Shown here: in pieces, positions 43,709 through 52,792 of the stretch
How positions within the stretch are numbered: the first letter of the stretch is position 1
Layout: each line of letters starts with the position of its first letter
Assembly: GCA_007988745.1 (NCBI GenBank)
Contig: BJUT01000008.1
Coordinates: 47,400 to 111,399 of the forward strand
DNA: 64,000 bases
From: Pseudoalteromonas atlantica
GTDB taxonomy: Bacteria > Pseudomonadota > Gammaproteobacteria > Enterobacterales > Alteromonadaceae
Direction: 5' to 3'
The notes under the pieces: generated by a model
Database searches by the model: none
Told to the model about the DNA's origin: nothing
The model's input: the letters and a program-made list of their open reading frames with translations, nothing else
Translations under genes and position numbers: made by a program

Positions 43709-45931
43709 TTACGAGTCTTGCTTTGGTGAGTCAACGCTCTCTTCTTGAGGTTGCTCATCAGCAGGTTCTGCTTCTATAGCTTGTTCAGCAACAGGTGCTG
43801 GGCTTGGCTCATCTGCAACAGGCTGCGTTTGATAAAACTTAGCGCCTGATTCAGCCATACTTACTAACGTGTCGCATGGGGCAAAATTTGCATTGCTATT
43901 AGCTAATGTAGACATTTCAGAGCTAACCTTGCTGGCGCCCAATTTATCCATATAGCTAAACGGTCCACCTAAAAACGGTGGGAAGCCAATACCAAATATA
44001 GCGCCAATGTCGCCATCACGTGGGCTGGCAATAATGCCATCGTCTAAACAACGCACGGCTTCGTTAAGCATTTGTGATACACAACGCTTAGCAATTTCGC
44101 TTTTATTTAAACGCGGTGCAGGGGTTACACCTAATAGCTCATACACTGACTCGTCAACTTTTTTGCTCTTTTTATCGTACTCATAAAAACCACGACCCGT
44201 TTTACGGCCTAGGCGTTTTGAATCAATCATACGAGAAAATGCATCAGGCGCTTTAAAACGCTCGCCTAATTCTTTTTCAAGAATTGGGGCTATTTTAGAG
44301 CCTATATCAATCCCTACTTCATCAAGTAAAGCAAGCGGCCCAACTGGGAAACCAAACTCTACAAGGGCTGCATCAATTTTTTCAATTGGCTCACCGGCAA
44401 GCATTAAATTAGCTGCTTCATTTACATAAGGCGCTAAAATACGGTTTACGTAAAAACCTGCCATGTCTTTTACCACAATGGGCGTTTTACCTTGCTTACG
44501 TGCAAAGTTAACTACGCGCGCTATAGTCTCTTGTGAAGTTCCTTCGTGCGGAATAATCTCCACTAATGGCATTTTTTCAACTGGCGAGAAGTAATGCAGG
44601 CCAATCACGTTTTCAGGGCGCTGTGCCTGTGCTGCAATTTGTGAAATAGGCAGTGATGACGTGTTACTTGCAAAAATAGTATTGCTTTGGCATTGCTGCT
44701 CTATATCGGCAACCATACCTTGCTTTAAGGCTAAATCTTCAAAAACAGCTTCTACTACTAAATCAATGTGTTTAAAGCCACTGTAGTCGGTAGTACCGGT
44801 AATACGGTTCATTGTTAACTGCATATCAGCTTTAGACATAATGCGGCGTTTAAGGCGCTTATCTAAAATTTTGTAGGTGTAGTTCATGGCATTACTAATG
44901 CCCTGCTCTGCTACATCTTTAATACGTACAGGTACTTTGGCTTTTACTGCGCTTACATGCGCAATACCAGCCCCCATTAGGCCGCCACCTAAAACAGCTG
45001 TTTTACTGATTGCTGGCGCATCGTCGTTGCGCCACTCTTTTTTCATTTCAGTGGTTGCAAAGAAAATACCGCGAAGCGCTTTAGATTCATCACTCATTAC
45101 AAGTGTTGCAAAGCTTTCAGCTTCTGTTTTGTATGCTTTTAATTTATCAAGCTCTACACTTGCACGTACAGCTTTAATAATCGCAAGTGGCGCAGGGTAA
45201 TGTCCGCCGGTTTTTTTAAGGACGTTTTCTTTGGCTTTTTTAAAGATAAAGTTGCGGCCAAACGGGTTTGACTCTAATAATTTACTTACTTTATCAAGCT
45301 TTGGCTCTTTATCTGCTGGCTTTTTCTTAGCTGCAAATTCTTTAGCTACTTTTAGCAATACACTTTGTGGTACTACATCATCTAATACGCCTGCTTTTTT
45401 AGCCTGCTTAGGGCGAATTTGCTTGCCAGTTAGCATCCATTCAAGTGCTTTTTGAATGCCTACAATTTTAGTTAAACGCTGCGTACCGCCGCCACCTGGT
45501 AATAAACCAAGTTGTACTTCTGGCAGGCCTACTTTAGTCATATCGCTATCTGTGCCTACGCGGTAATCACACGCTAAAGCAAACTCTAAACCACCACCAA
45601 GCGCAGCACCATGTATTGCACTTACTGTTGTATAAGGTAGTTTTGTCATATCAAAAAAGGCTTGATGACAAAGTTCACTAATTGCTAACGCATCTTCACG
45701 CTTTTGCACGCTATCAAGCATTTTTACATCAGCGCCCGCGATAAAGTTATCGCTTTTACCACTAATAAATACCATCCCCTTTACTGACTCTTGTTTCGCT
45801 TGTTCAAGTAAAGCTTTTAAGTCATCAGCGAATGAATCGCGCAGGGTGTTCATTTTCTCACCCGGCACATCAATGGTTACTACGGCAATTTTGTTTTCAT
45901 CTACCGTTAAATTAAATACTGAATCTGTCAT
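43709..45931 (-). CDS. fadJ: Fatty-acid oxidation complex alpha subunit FadJ
   Basis: FadJ hydrates enoyl-CoA and oxidises 3-hydroxyacyl-CoA in beta-oxidation. I choose the ATG at 45931 ([14 protein letters not shown]), which overlaps the fadI stop as TAATG; the frame is open for 16 more codons without family similarity. The 740-residue protein has the hydratase part with IHGAALGGGLEFALACDYRV and GGGGTQRLT. The NAD-binding part starts AVLGGGLMGAGIAHVSA, and HYFSPVEKMPLVEII follows. The acidic, Glu/Pro/Gln-rich tail of about 40 residues is longer than in E. coli. Its partner thiolase FadI is encoded just upstream. Confidence 0.96.
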   Translation of the reverse strand: MTDSVFNLTVDENKIAVVTIDVPGEKMNTLRDSFADDLKALLEQAKQESVKGMVFISGKSDNFIAGADVKMLDSVQKREDALAISELCHQAFFDMTKLPYTTVSAIHGAALGGGLEFALACDYRVGTDSDMTKVGLPEVQLGLLPGGGGTQRLTKIVGIQKALEWMLTGKQIRPKQAKKAGVLDDVVPQSVLLKVAKEFAAKKKPADKEPKLDKVSKLLESNPFGRNFIFKKAKENVLKKTGGHYPAPLAIIKAVRASVELDKLKAYKTEAESFATLVMSDESKALRGIFFATTEMKKEWRNDDAPAISKTAVLGGGLMGAGIAHVSAVKAKVPVRIKDVAEQGISNAMNYTYKILDKRLKRRIMSKADMQLTMNRITGTTDYSGFKHIDLVVEAVFEDLALKQGMVADIEQQCQSNTIFASNTSSLPISQIAAQAQRPENVIGLHYFSPVEKMPLVEIIPHEGTSQETIARVVNFARKQGKTPIVVKDMAGFYVNRILAPYVNEAANLMLAGEPIEKIDAALVEFGFPVGPLALLDEVGIDIGSKIAPILEKELGERFKAPDAFSRMIDSKRLGRKTGRGFYEYDKKSKKVDESVYELLGVTPAPRLNKSEIAKRCVSQMLNEAVRCLDDGIIASPRDGDIGAIFGIGFPPFLGGPFSYMDKLGASKVSSEMSTLANSNANFAPCDTLVSMAESGAKFYQTQPVADEPSPAPVAEQAIEAEPADEQPQEESVDSPKQDS

Positions 45932-47241
45932 TACGCGCTCTCCAATACAAAGGCTGCACCTAAACCACCAGCAGCACACGCTGTTGTTAATGCTAAACCG
46001 CCACCACGACGTTTAAGCTCGTGTAAGCTTTGCGTAATTAAGCGAGCACCGGTTGCAGCAAATGGGTGACCATATGCCAGTGAGCCGCCGTTAACGTTAA
46101 ACTTATCCATGTTAATTTCGCCAATTGCTTTGCTACGACCAAGTTGCTCTTGCGCAAACTTATCAGATGCAAACATTTTCATATTGGCAAGTGTTTGCGA
46201 TGCAAAGGCTTCGTGCATTTCAATTAAATCTAAATCAGCAAGTGTAATTCCTGCTCTATCAAGTGCGATAGGCGTTGAATGCGCTGGGCCCATTAGCATG
46301 TCTTTTTCTACACCAATTGCCGAAAACGCAAAGCTACGTACATAACCTAAAATTTCGTAGCCTAGTGCTTTTGCTTTGCTTTCGCTCATCATCAGTACGG
46401 CAGCTGCACCATCGGTTAATGGTGTTGCATTAGCAGCGGTAACCGAGCCATGTTGGCGATCAAATACCGGTTTAAGCTTAGCGTAGCCTTCAACTGTAGA
46501 ATTTTTACGAATGTTATTATCTTCTTCAATAAAGCTTTTATATGGCGGTAAGTGTGCCGTCATTACTTCATCTTTTAACTTGCCATCGGCCCATGCTTGG
46601 GTTGCAAGTGAATGCGAGCGATGCGCTAGTGCATCTTGATCTTCACGGCTTATGTTATGTGTTTTAGCCATTTGCTCAGCAGTTTGGCCCATTGAAAGCC
46701 CTGTTGAGTACTCAGCAACCGCAGGCGGTACTGGTAATAAATCTTTTAAACGCAGTTTTGAGAATATTTGTAAACGCTGGCCTAAGGTACGTGCTTTGTT
46801 TAAATCAACTAAGCTACCTGCCAATTTTTTACTTACGCCAATAGGTAATACTGAAGATGAATCGGCGCCACCGGCAATACCTACATTTACAGAGCCTGCC
46901 ATAATAGATTCAGCTACATTAGCAATGGCCTGAAAGCTGGTAGCACACGCACGCGATACTGAATACGCGTCTACGCCTACTGGCATACCCGTACCTAAAA
47001 CAATTTCACGTGCAATATTTGGCGCTTCTGGCATTTGTACTACTTGACCAAATACAAGTTGATCGATTTCTGACTTGTCGAAATTTAATCGTTCAAGCAT
47101 TTCGTTAACCACCAACTTACCCATATCAAGGGCTGGTACATGGTGAAACGCTGTTGCTTGTTTTGCAAAAGGAGTACGTAAGCCGCTAACGATGGCAATA
47201 CGGTCGCCTTTTGGTGTTTTTAGTATGTTTTGCTCAGACAT
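45931..47241 (-). CDS. fadI: 3-ketoacyl-CoA thiolase FadI
   Basis: FadI releases acetyl-CoA in the last step of beta-oxidation. The 436-residue thiolase has the nucleophilic Cys99 in [18 protein letters not shown], the [13 protein letters not shown] His motif and the C-terminal [13 protein letters not shown] Cys. Length equals E. coli FadI. It is the first gene of fadIJ. A FadR-like operator lies 16 bp before the start codon and GGGAG serves as ribosome site. Confidence 0.97.
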   Translation of the reverse strand: MSEQNILKTPKGDRIAIVSGLRTPFAKQATAFHHVPALDMGKLVVNEMLERLNFDKSEIDQLVFGQVVQMPEAPNIAREIVLGTGMPVGVDAYSVSRACATSFQAIANVAESIMAGSVNVGIAGGADSSSVLPIGVSKKLAGSLVDLNKARTLGQRLQIFSKLRLKDLLPVPPAVAEYSTGLSMGQTAEQMAKTHNISREDQDALAHRSHSLATQAWADGKLKDEVMTAHLPPYKSFIEEDNNIRKNSTVEGYAKLKPVFDRQHGSVTAANATPLTDGAAAVLMMSESKAKALGYEILGYVRSFAFSAIGVEKDMLMGPAHSTPIALDRAGITLADLDLIEMHEAFASQTLANMKMFASDKFAQEQLGRSKAIGEINMDKFNVNGGSLAYGHPFAATGARLITQSLHELKRRGGGLALTTACAAGGLGAAFVLESA

Positions 47242-47256
47242 TTATGCTCTCCCGCT

Positions 47257-47273
47257 GACAGGTCTGACCTGTT
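47257..47273 (-). promoter_or_regulatory. FadR-like operator upstream of fadI
   Basis: GACAGGTCTGACCTGTT matches the E. coli FadR consensus (AGCTGGTCCGAYNTGTT) at most positions, and ACAGGT-CTG-ACCTGT is a perfect palindrome. Its place in the leader suggests repression that long-chain acyl-CoA relieves. The remaining 300 bp to moxR hold no gene that I can see. Confidence 0.65.
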
Positions 47274-47570
47274 TGTTTTCCTCGATTCTAAACAACCCGT
47301 GTGCTAAAGCCAATAGATAAACACAAATTTATACAAAAGCACTAAAGGTAGATATATACATAGTGCTTAATATTGACTACCACAATAGGCTTTTTTACGC
47401 GTTTTTACAAAGTTTTGTGGTACGCTAAAAACCGTTAAAAAATAACGAACTATTTTTAAAAATACAGTCTAACTCTTGAGTTACTCACTTATAAACCTTA
47501 TAACTAGGTCAGTATTAATCACCTAAAATAAATTAGGTACAAACCCAGCTGACGAGGAAGTCTATTTATT

Positions 47571-48527
47571 ATGGCAGCTAACGCATTCAAACAATTAAAA
47601 ACGTACTTAGATACACAAATTATTGGCCAGCCAGAGCTTACTCAAGCACTCCTTATTGCCATTTTAGCTGATGGCCATCTATTAGTAGAAGGCCCGCCAG
47701 GGCTTGCAAAAACCCGAGCTGTTAACGCCCTTGCTAAAGGTATTGAAGGCTCGTTCCAGCGCGTGCAGTTTACGCCCGACTTATTACCTGCCGATGTAAC
47801 CGGCACCGATATTTACCGCCAACAAACCAGCGAGTTTGTGTTTGAGAAAGGCCCTTTATTTCATAATCTTATTTTAGCCGATGAAATAAACCGTGCCCCA
47901 GCAAAAGTACAATCAGCACTACTAGAAGCCATGGCAGAACGCCAAGTAACGGTAGGCAAAAACACCTACCCGCTAAGCGATTTGTTTATGGTAATGGCTA
48001 CCCAAAACCCGCTGGAGCAAGAAGGGACTTACCCGCTGCCAGAGGCACAATTAGACCGCTTTTTATTACATTTAAGCATTGATTACCCAGGTGCAGAGCA
48101 CGAGCTAGACATACTGCGATTAACCCGTGGTGAAGCACTTAATGAACAACAAGCGGTTATGCAACAAATTACCCAAAGCGATTTATTTGCCGCTCGCCAA
48201 GCTATTTTAGGCTTGTATTTAGCCGAGCCGCTTGAGCAATATTTAGTACAGCTTATTATTGCCACTCGTGAAGGGGCTAAGTTTGATGAGCAACTTGGCC
48301 GTTGGATTGAGTTTGGCGCAAGCCCGCGTGCTACCATTGCACTTGATAAATGTGCCCGTGCCCACGCTTGGTTACATGGCCGCGATTTTGTAGCACCCGA
48401 TGACATTCAAGCCGTTGTACATAATGTACTGCGCCATCGTATTATTTTAAGCTACGAAGCACAGGCTGATGGCATTACTAAAGATCAGGTTATAAGCCGC
48501 ATTGTTGAACTTGTAGCCGTACCCTAA
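47571..48527 (+). CDS. MoxR-family AAA+ ATPase
   Basis: The 318-residue protein has Walker A EGPPGLAKT, Walker B LILADEINRAPAKVQSALLEAM, the sensor-1 MATQNPLEQEGTYPLPEAQLDRF and the lid domain SPRATIALDKCARAHAWL. MoxR ATPases act as chaperones, often with von Willebrand A (VWA) partners, which are encoded directly downstream. It starts the plus-strand operon moxR, DUF58, DUF4381, two VWA genes and BatD, with gaps of only a few bases. Confidence 0.95.
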   Translation: MAANAFKQLKTYLDTQIIGQPELTQALLIAILADGHLLVEGPPGLAKTRAVNALAKGIEGSFQRVQFTPDLLPADVTGTDIYRQQTSEFVFEKGPLFHNLILADEINRAPAKVQSALLEAMAERQVTVGKNTYPLSDLFMVMATQNPLEQEGTYPLPEAQLDRFLLHLSIDYPGAEHELDILRLTRGEALNEQQAVMQQITQSDLFAARQAILGLYLAEPLEQYLVQLIIATREGAKFDEQLGRWIEFGASPRATIALDKCARAHAWLHGRDFVAPDDIQAVVHNVLRHRIILSYEAQADGITKDQVISRIVELVAVP

Positions 48528-48530
48528 GTT

Positions 48531-49475
48531 ATGCAAACACAATTAGACTCAAAAGCGTGGCTAAAAGAAAGCCACAGCCACGGTGTAAATTTAGCGCTAA
48601 AAGAACTGCTGTATTACAAAGCTAAAGCACAGTTATTAGAGCTGGCACCTAAAGTTAAAATTAAAAACAGTTTAACTGGGCAATACCTTGCGCCCCATAA
48701 AGGCCGAGGCATGGAGTTTGCCGAAGTGCGTCATTACCAGCAAGGTGATGACATTCGCTCTATTGACTGGCGAGTAACAGCGCGTACCGGCGAAACCCAT
48801 ACAAAGCTTTTTCAAGAAGAAAAAGAGCGCCCAGTTTTTGTATTTACTGATTTTTCAAACTCTATGCTATTTGGCTCAAAGCTGCTGCTTAAGTCGGTAC
48901 AGGCTGCGCACATTAGCGCGCTAGTGGCGTGGTCGGCGTGTCAACGCGGAGATAGAATTGGCGGTATTGTGTTTAATCAACACTCGCATTTAGAACTAAA
49001 GCCCAGCGCCCGCGAAAAAGCGGTATTAAAGCTGTGTCATAACCTATGCGACAGCCACCAGCAAGCACTTAACAATATAGATAAACAAGCAACCAATAAC
49101 TTTAGCGATAATTTAAAACGCCTTAACCACTTAGCTAAACCTGGCAGCTTAGTGTATTTAGTCTCTGACTTTAATGCCTTAGATGATGCAAGCTTTAAAC
49201 AATTAGAAATATTAAGCCGCCACTGTGAGCTGATAGGCTGTCATATAAGTGATCCGTTTGAACATACGCTCCCCGCGTTTAAAAACACTGTCACGGTTAA
49301 TGCCAACGGCCAAGATTTTGCGCTACCGCTTATGGATAAAAGCTTTAGAGAACGCTTTGCAAAAAACGCCGAGCAAGCATTTAGCACACGCCTAAATCGC
49401 TTAACTAAATCGGGTCTTAACTTAATATCATTCAATGCAGCGAGCCCGCTTGAGCTGCAATTAGTGAGAAAATAA
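48531..49475 (+). CDS. DUF58 domain protein
   Basis: The 314-residue protein carries the DUF58 core: GRGMEFAEVRHYQQGDDIRSIDWRVTARTGETHTKLFQEEKERPVF is its hallmark region (about 60-110). A VWA-like strand follows, with FTDFSNSM in place of a perfect MIDAS. DUF58 proteins always accompany MoxR; they are thought to be adaptors in the MoxR chaperone system. It lies 3 bp after moxR. Confidence 0.93.
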   Translation: MQTQLDSKAWLKESHSHGVNLALKELLYYKAKAQLLELAPKVKIKNSLTGQYLAPHKGRGMEFAEVRHYQQGDDIRSIDWRVTARTGETHTKLFQEEKERPVFVFTDFSNSMLFGSKLLLKSVQAAHISALVAWSACQRGDRIGGIVFNQHSHLELKPSAREKAVLKLCHNLCDSHQQALNNIDKQATNNFSDNLKRLNHLAKPGSLVYLVSDFNALDDASFKQLEILSRHCELIGCHISDPFEHTLPAFKNTVTVNANGQDFALPLMDKSFRERFAKNAEQAFSTRLNRLTKSGLNLISFNAASPLELQLVRK

Positions 49476-49477
49476 CC

Positions 49478-49912
49478 ATGCAAACCAATCCACTCGATGG
49501 CCTGCACGATATAATAGCGCCAAGCCAAGTTAGTTGGTGGCCACTCGCCCCTGCTTGGTGGGTTATTATTACCCTGCTGTTCATAGCAATCTGTGCAGCT
49601 GCTTTTTGGTTTTACAAAAATTATAAATTTAAAAAGCCTAAGCGCTACGCAATCGATTTAAGCCACAACGAGCAAAGCGCGCAAACACTTCATATTATTT
49701 TAAAGCGCTTAGTAATAGAGTATTACGATAAACGCCTAGCAACGCAATCAACTGCTAACTGGTGTAACACACTTAATACCTTAACCGGTTTAAGCTTTAC
49801 CGAGCATGAGCTTTTAAGCCTGTATAATGCGCAGCAAACCAATGACGCGCTTAACGAAAAATTACGCCAAGGCATAAAGCAATTTAAACTAAAGGAGCCA
49901 GTACATGTTTGA
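49478..49912 (+). CDS. DUF4381 domain membrane protein
   Basis: The 144-residue protein has a short head, DGLHDIIAPSQVSWWPLAPAWW, one membrane helix (about 28-48) and a cytoplasmic helical domain with LKRLVIEYYDKRLATQSTANWCNTLN. This is the DUF4381 pattern found in Bat operons. Its end overlaps the next gene. It may anchor the complex; the function is not known. Confidence 0.9.
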   Translation: MQTNPLDGLHDIIAPSQVSWWPLAPAWWVIITLLFIAICAAAFWFYKNYKFKKPKRYAIDLSHNEQSAQTLHIILKRLVIEYYDKRLATQSTANWCNTLNTLTGLSFTEHELLSLYNAQQTNDALNEKLRQGIKQFKLKEPVHV

Positions 49913-50891
49913 ATTTAGCTGGCCATGGTTGTTTTTATTACTACCTCTGCCCTTATTACTTTTATTATTAAAACCTGCTGCCAGTAACGCACATACCCGG
50001 TTACGTATTCCAAGCTTTGCCAAACATAACTTAGCCAGCCAAAGCCTTGAAAAAAGCGCACGTAAACTAACTATTTTTGAATGGCTACTTTGGCTATTAC
50101 TGGTCACTGCTGCAGCCAACCCGACATGGTTAGACGACCCCATTTCATTACCAAACGAAGGGCGCGATATAATGCTTGCGGTCGATTTATCTGGCTCAAT
50201 GACCGAACAAGACATGGCTTACAACGGCCAATATGTTGATCGCCTCACTATGGTAAAAGCGGTATTGAGTGACTTTATAGAGCAGCGCCAAGGTGACAGG
50301 TTAGGCCTGATATTATTTGGCGACACCGCATTTTTACAAACGCCACTGACTCGCGATGTTAAAACCGTAAGTAAAATGCTCAGCGAGTCTCAAATAGGCT
50401 TAGTTGGGCGTGCCACTGCTATTGGCGATGCGCTAGGTTTATCGGTAAAGCGTTTTGCCAACAAAGATAAAAGTAACCGTATTGTGGTGCTATTAACCGA
50501 TGGCCAAAACACCGCAGGTAATTTAAAACCTGAAGATGCCCTACTCCTTGCCCGCGAGGAAGGCATAAAAGTATATACCATAGGTGTTGGCTCAGATAAC
50601 CCCCGTGGATTTAGCCTATTTAATATGGGTGGTATGAGTGGGGGCAGCTTAGATGAAAGCTTGTTAAAAGGCATTGCCGAACAAACCGGTGGGTTATATT
50701 TTAGAGCCAAAGATGTAGCTGGCCTTCAGCAAATTTACGCGGAGCTTGATAAGTTAGAGCCAATTAGCGCAGATGAGCAAACATTTCGCCCGCAAAGCTC
50801 ATTGTTTTACTACCCACTACTTATTGCTATTTTACTCATTAGTTTAAAAGTAATGTTAAGCACCTTACGTGCATTAAAGGAGCCTAACTAA
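49905..50891 (+). CDS. batA: VWA-domain protein BatA
   Basis: The 328-residue protein has two N-terminal membrane helices, a VWA domain with an intact MIDAS motif (LAVDLSGSM and VLLTDGQNTAG), and a C-terminal helix near residues 300-320. BatA proteins belong to the aerotolerance operon first described in Bacteroides and work with MoxR. The last base overlaps the batB start codon. Membrane-anchored, the VWA domain faces the periplasm in most models. Confidence 0.93.
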   Translation: MFEFSWPWLFLLLPLPLLLLLLKPAASNAHTRLRIPSFAKHNLASQSLEKSARKLTIFEWLLWLLLVTAAANPTWLDDPISLPNEGRDIMLAVDLSGSMTEQDMAYNGQYVDRLTMVKAVLSDFIEQRQGDRLGLILFGDTAFLQTPLTRDVKTVSKMLSESQIGLVGRATAIGDALGLSVKRFANKDKSNRIVVLLTDGQNTAGNLKPEDALLLAREEGIKVYTIGVGSDNPRGFSLFNMGGMSGGSLDESLLKGIAEQTGGLYFRAKDVAGLQQIYAELDKLEPISADEQTFRPQSSLFYYPLLIAILLISLKVMLSTLRALKEPN

Positions 50892-52792
50892 TGGACTTTA
50901 CATTTATTCGTCCCGCTGTTTTGTGGCTTTTAATACCTGCACTTGCGTTGTTTTTTATAGCCTTTATTAAACATAAAAAACAAAGCGCAGATAACCTAAT
51001 TGCCCCTCATTTGGCGCCGTTTATTATGAACGAGTCAAACACTAAAGCCAGCCAACCACTTTGGCTGGTCGCTGTATTTTGCTGTTTAGCTATTATTTTT
51101 AGTGCAGGCCCTAGCTTTGAAGAAAAACAGGTTCCTGTATTTCAAAGTAAAAGTGCCCGTGTGATTGTAATGGATATGTCGTACTCAATGTACAGTACCG
51201 ATATAGCACCAAATCGTTTAATGCAATCACGCTTTAAAGCACTCGATATGATTGAGCTATTTAAAGAAGGCGACACCGCTTTAGTTGCCTATGCCGGCAG
51301 TGCATTTACTATTTCGCCACTTACAAACGATGCCACTACGCTTACTAATTTAATTCCGAGTTTAAGCCCCGACATTATGCCCGACAAAGGCTCTAATGTT
51401 TTAGCTGGCCTTGATATGGCAAAAGAGCTTTTAACACAAGCAGGCTATATTGATGGCGATATAATATTAGTCACCGATGGCATAGACCAAGAAGAGCAAA
51501 GCGATATTACTAGCTTTACCAGTAATTCTTCTTATCGGCTAAATATTTATGGCGTAGGCACAGAGCAAGGCGCACCAATTAAATTACCTGAAGGCGGTTT
51601 TTTAAAAGACAGCTACGGTCAAATAGTCATCCCCACCATTAACATAAGCCGCTTAAAAAGCCTAGCGACCCGCAGTGGAGGAAAGTTTGCCCTTTACCAA
51701 CCAAGCAGCAGTGACATAGCCACTTTTGCACCAAGTGCCAATAGTGAGTTATTAAAAGATGAAAAACAAAGCCATGCCCTGTGGCGCATAGACGCAGGTA
51801 TATATGGGTTACTTATTTTACTGCCCTTAGGCCTTTATTTATTTAGAAGTGCAGCATTTGTAGGGGCCTTTTTAGTACTCAGCGTTTTGCCAACCCAACA
51901 GGCAAGTGCATTAGAGCTCCCCTCTTTTTTAAAAAACACTGATCAGCAAGCGCTAGATGCTTATAAAAATAAAGATTTTGAACGGGCCGCCAATGCCGAC
52001 TCAAGCAGCTTAAAAGGGGCTGCATTGTACCAACAAGGTAATTTTAATGCCGCACTAGAGGCCTTTAGTAAAGATAAATCAGCCACTGGTTTTTATAACT
52101 ATGCCAACGCGCTTGCCAAATCAGGACAGCTAGAACAAGCCATAGATGCTTACAGACAAGCACAAACGCTACAACCTAACTTTAGCGAAGCCGCTGATAA
52201 CCAAGCTTTGGTTGAGCAGTTGCTCGAGCAACAGCAGCAACAGCAAGAGGGTGATTCGCAAGATAACCAGCAACAATCTGATCAAAGTGAGCAACAAAAC
52301 AATCAGCAATCAGATCAAAACCAACAAGGTGAAAATAGCGATTCTCAATCAGAGCAAAGTCAAGGCGAGCAATCACAAGAGCAGCAAGGTGAGCCAGGTG
52401 ATGAGTCTGACACTGAGCAAGACCAACAAAGTGCTGAGTCGGGTTCACAATCAGATAAACAAAATGAGCCAGAACTACAAACTCAGCCACAAGCTAATCA
52501 AGAGCAAAAACAGCCTGAGCAAACAAACGAAGAACAGGCTGAAAATACTCAGCCGCAAACAGCGCAGCAGCAAACGTTAACAGATGAGCAAAAGCAAAAT
52601 GCTCAACAACAAGCCGCGCAAGCACAAACGCGTGAGCTCACCAACGAAGAGAAAGAAAAAGCCCAGCAGCTTAACCAGTTATTAAGAAAAGTACCGGACG
52701 ATCCGGCAATTTTATTACGGAATAAAATGCAATTAGAAGCCCAAAAAAGACAATATCAACGTCGCCCTACAGGAGTAGAAAAATCATGGTAA
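50891..52792 (+). CDS. batB: VWA and TPR protein BatB/BatC-like with Gln-rich tail
   Basis: The 633-residue protein has two N-terminal helices and a VWA domain with MIDAS residues VMDMSYSM and LVTDGIDQ. A helix at about 300-335 is followed by TPR-like repeats (about 360-455: AYKNKDFERAA, GAALYQQGNFNAALEAF, FYNYANALAKSGQLEQAIDAYRQAQTLQP). Residues about 460-590 form a low-complexity region rich in Gln, Glu, Ser and Asn. The C-terminus returns to LLRKVPDDPAILLRNKM, typical of BatB-BatC fusions. It lies in the Bat operon and overlaps batD. Confidence 0.92.
   Translation: MDFTFIRPAVLWLLIPALALFFIAFIKHKKQSADNLIAPHLAPFIMNESNTKASQPLWLVAVFCCLAIIFSAGPSFEEKQVPVFQSKSARVIVMDMSYSMYSTDIAPNRLMQSRFKALDMIELFKEGDTALVAYAGSAFTISPLTNDATTLTNLIPSLSPDIMPDKGSNVLAGLDMAKELLTQAGYIDGDIILVTDGIDQEEQSDITSFTSNSSYRLNIYGVGTEQGAPIKLPEGGFLKDSYGQIVIPTINISRLKSLATRSGGKFALYQPSSSDIATFAPSANSELLKDEKQSHALWRIDAGIYGLLILLPLGLYLFRSAAFVGAFLVLSVLPTQQASALELPSFLKNTDQQALDAYKNKDFERAANADSSSLKGAALYQQGNFNAALEAFSKDKSATGFYNYANALAKSGQLEQAIDAYRQAQTLQPNFSEAADNQALVEQLLEQQQQQQEGDSQDNQQQSDQSEQQNNQQSDQNQQGENSDSQSEQSQGEQSQEQQGEPGDESDTEQDQQSAESGSQSDKQNEPELQTQPQANQEQKQPEQTNEEQAENTQPQTAQQQTLTDEQKQNAQQQAAQAQTRELTNEEKEKAQQLNQLLRKVPDDPAILLRNKMQLEAQKRQYQRRPTGVEKSW

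Noticed and set aside
45932-45979. Longer FadJ start inside the end of fadI
   Set aside because: The extra 16 residues (Cys/Trp-rich) are the fadI frame read out of phase; TAATG overlap gives a normal coupled start.
52220-52640. Gln-rich repeat tract in the BatB-like gene as a possible tandem repeat or frameshift
   Set aside because: The frame is continuous, and low-complexity Gln/Glu/Ser linkers are usual in BatB/BatC fusions.
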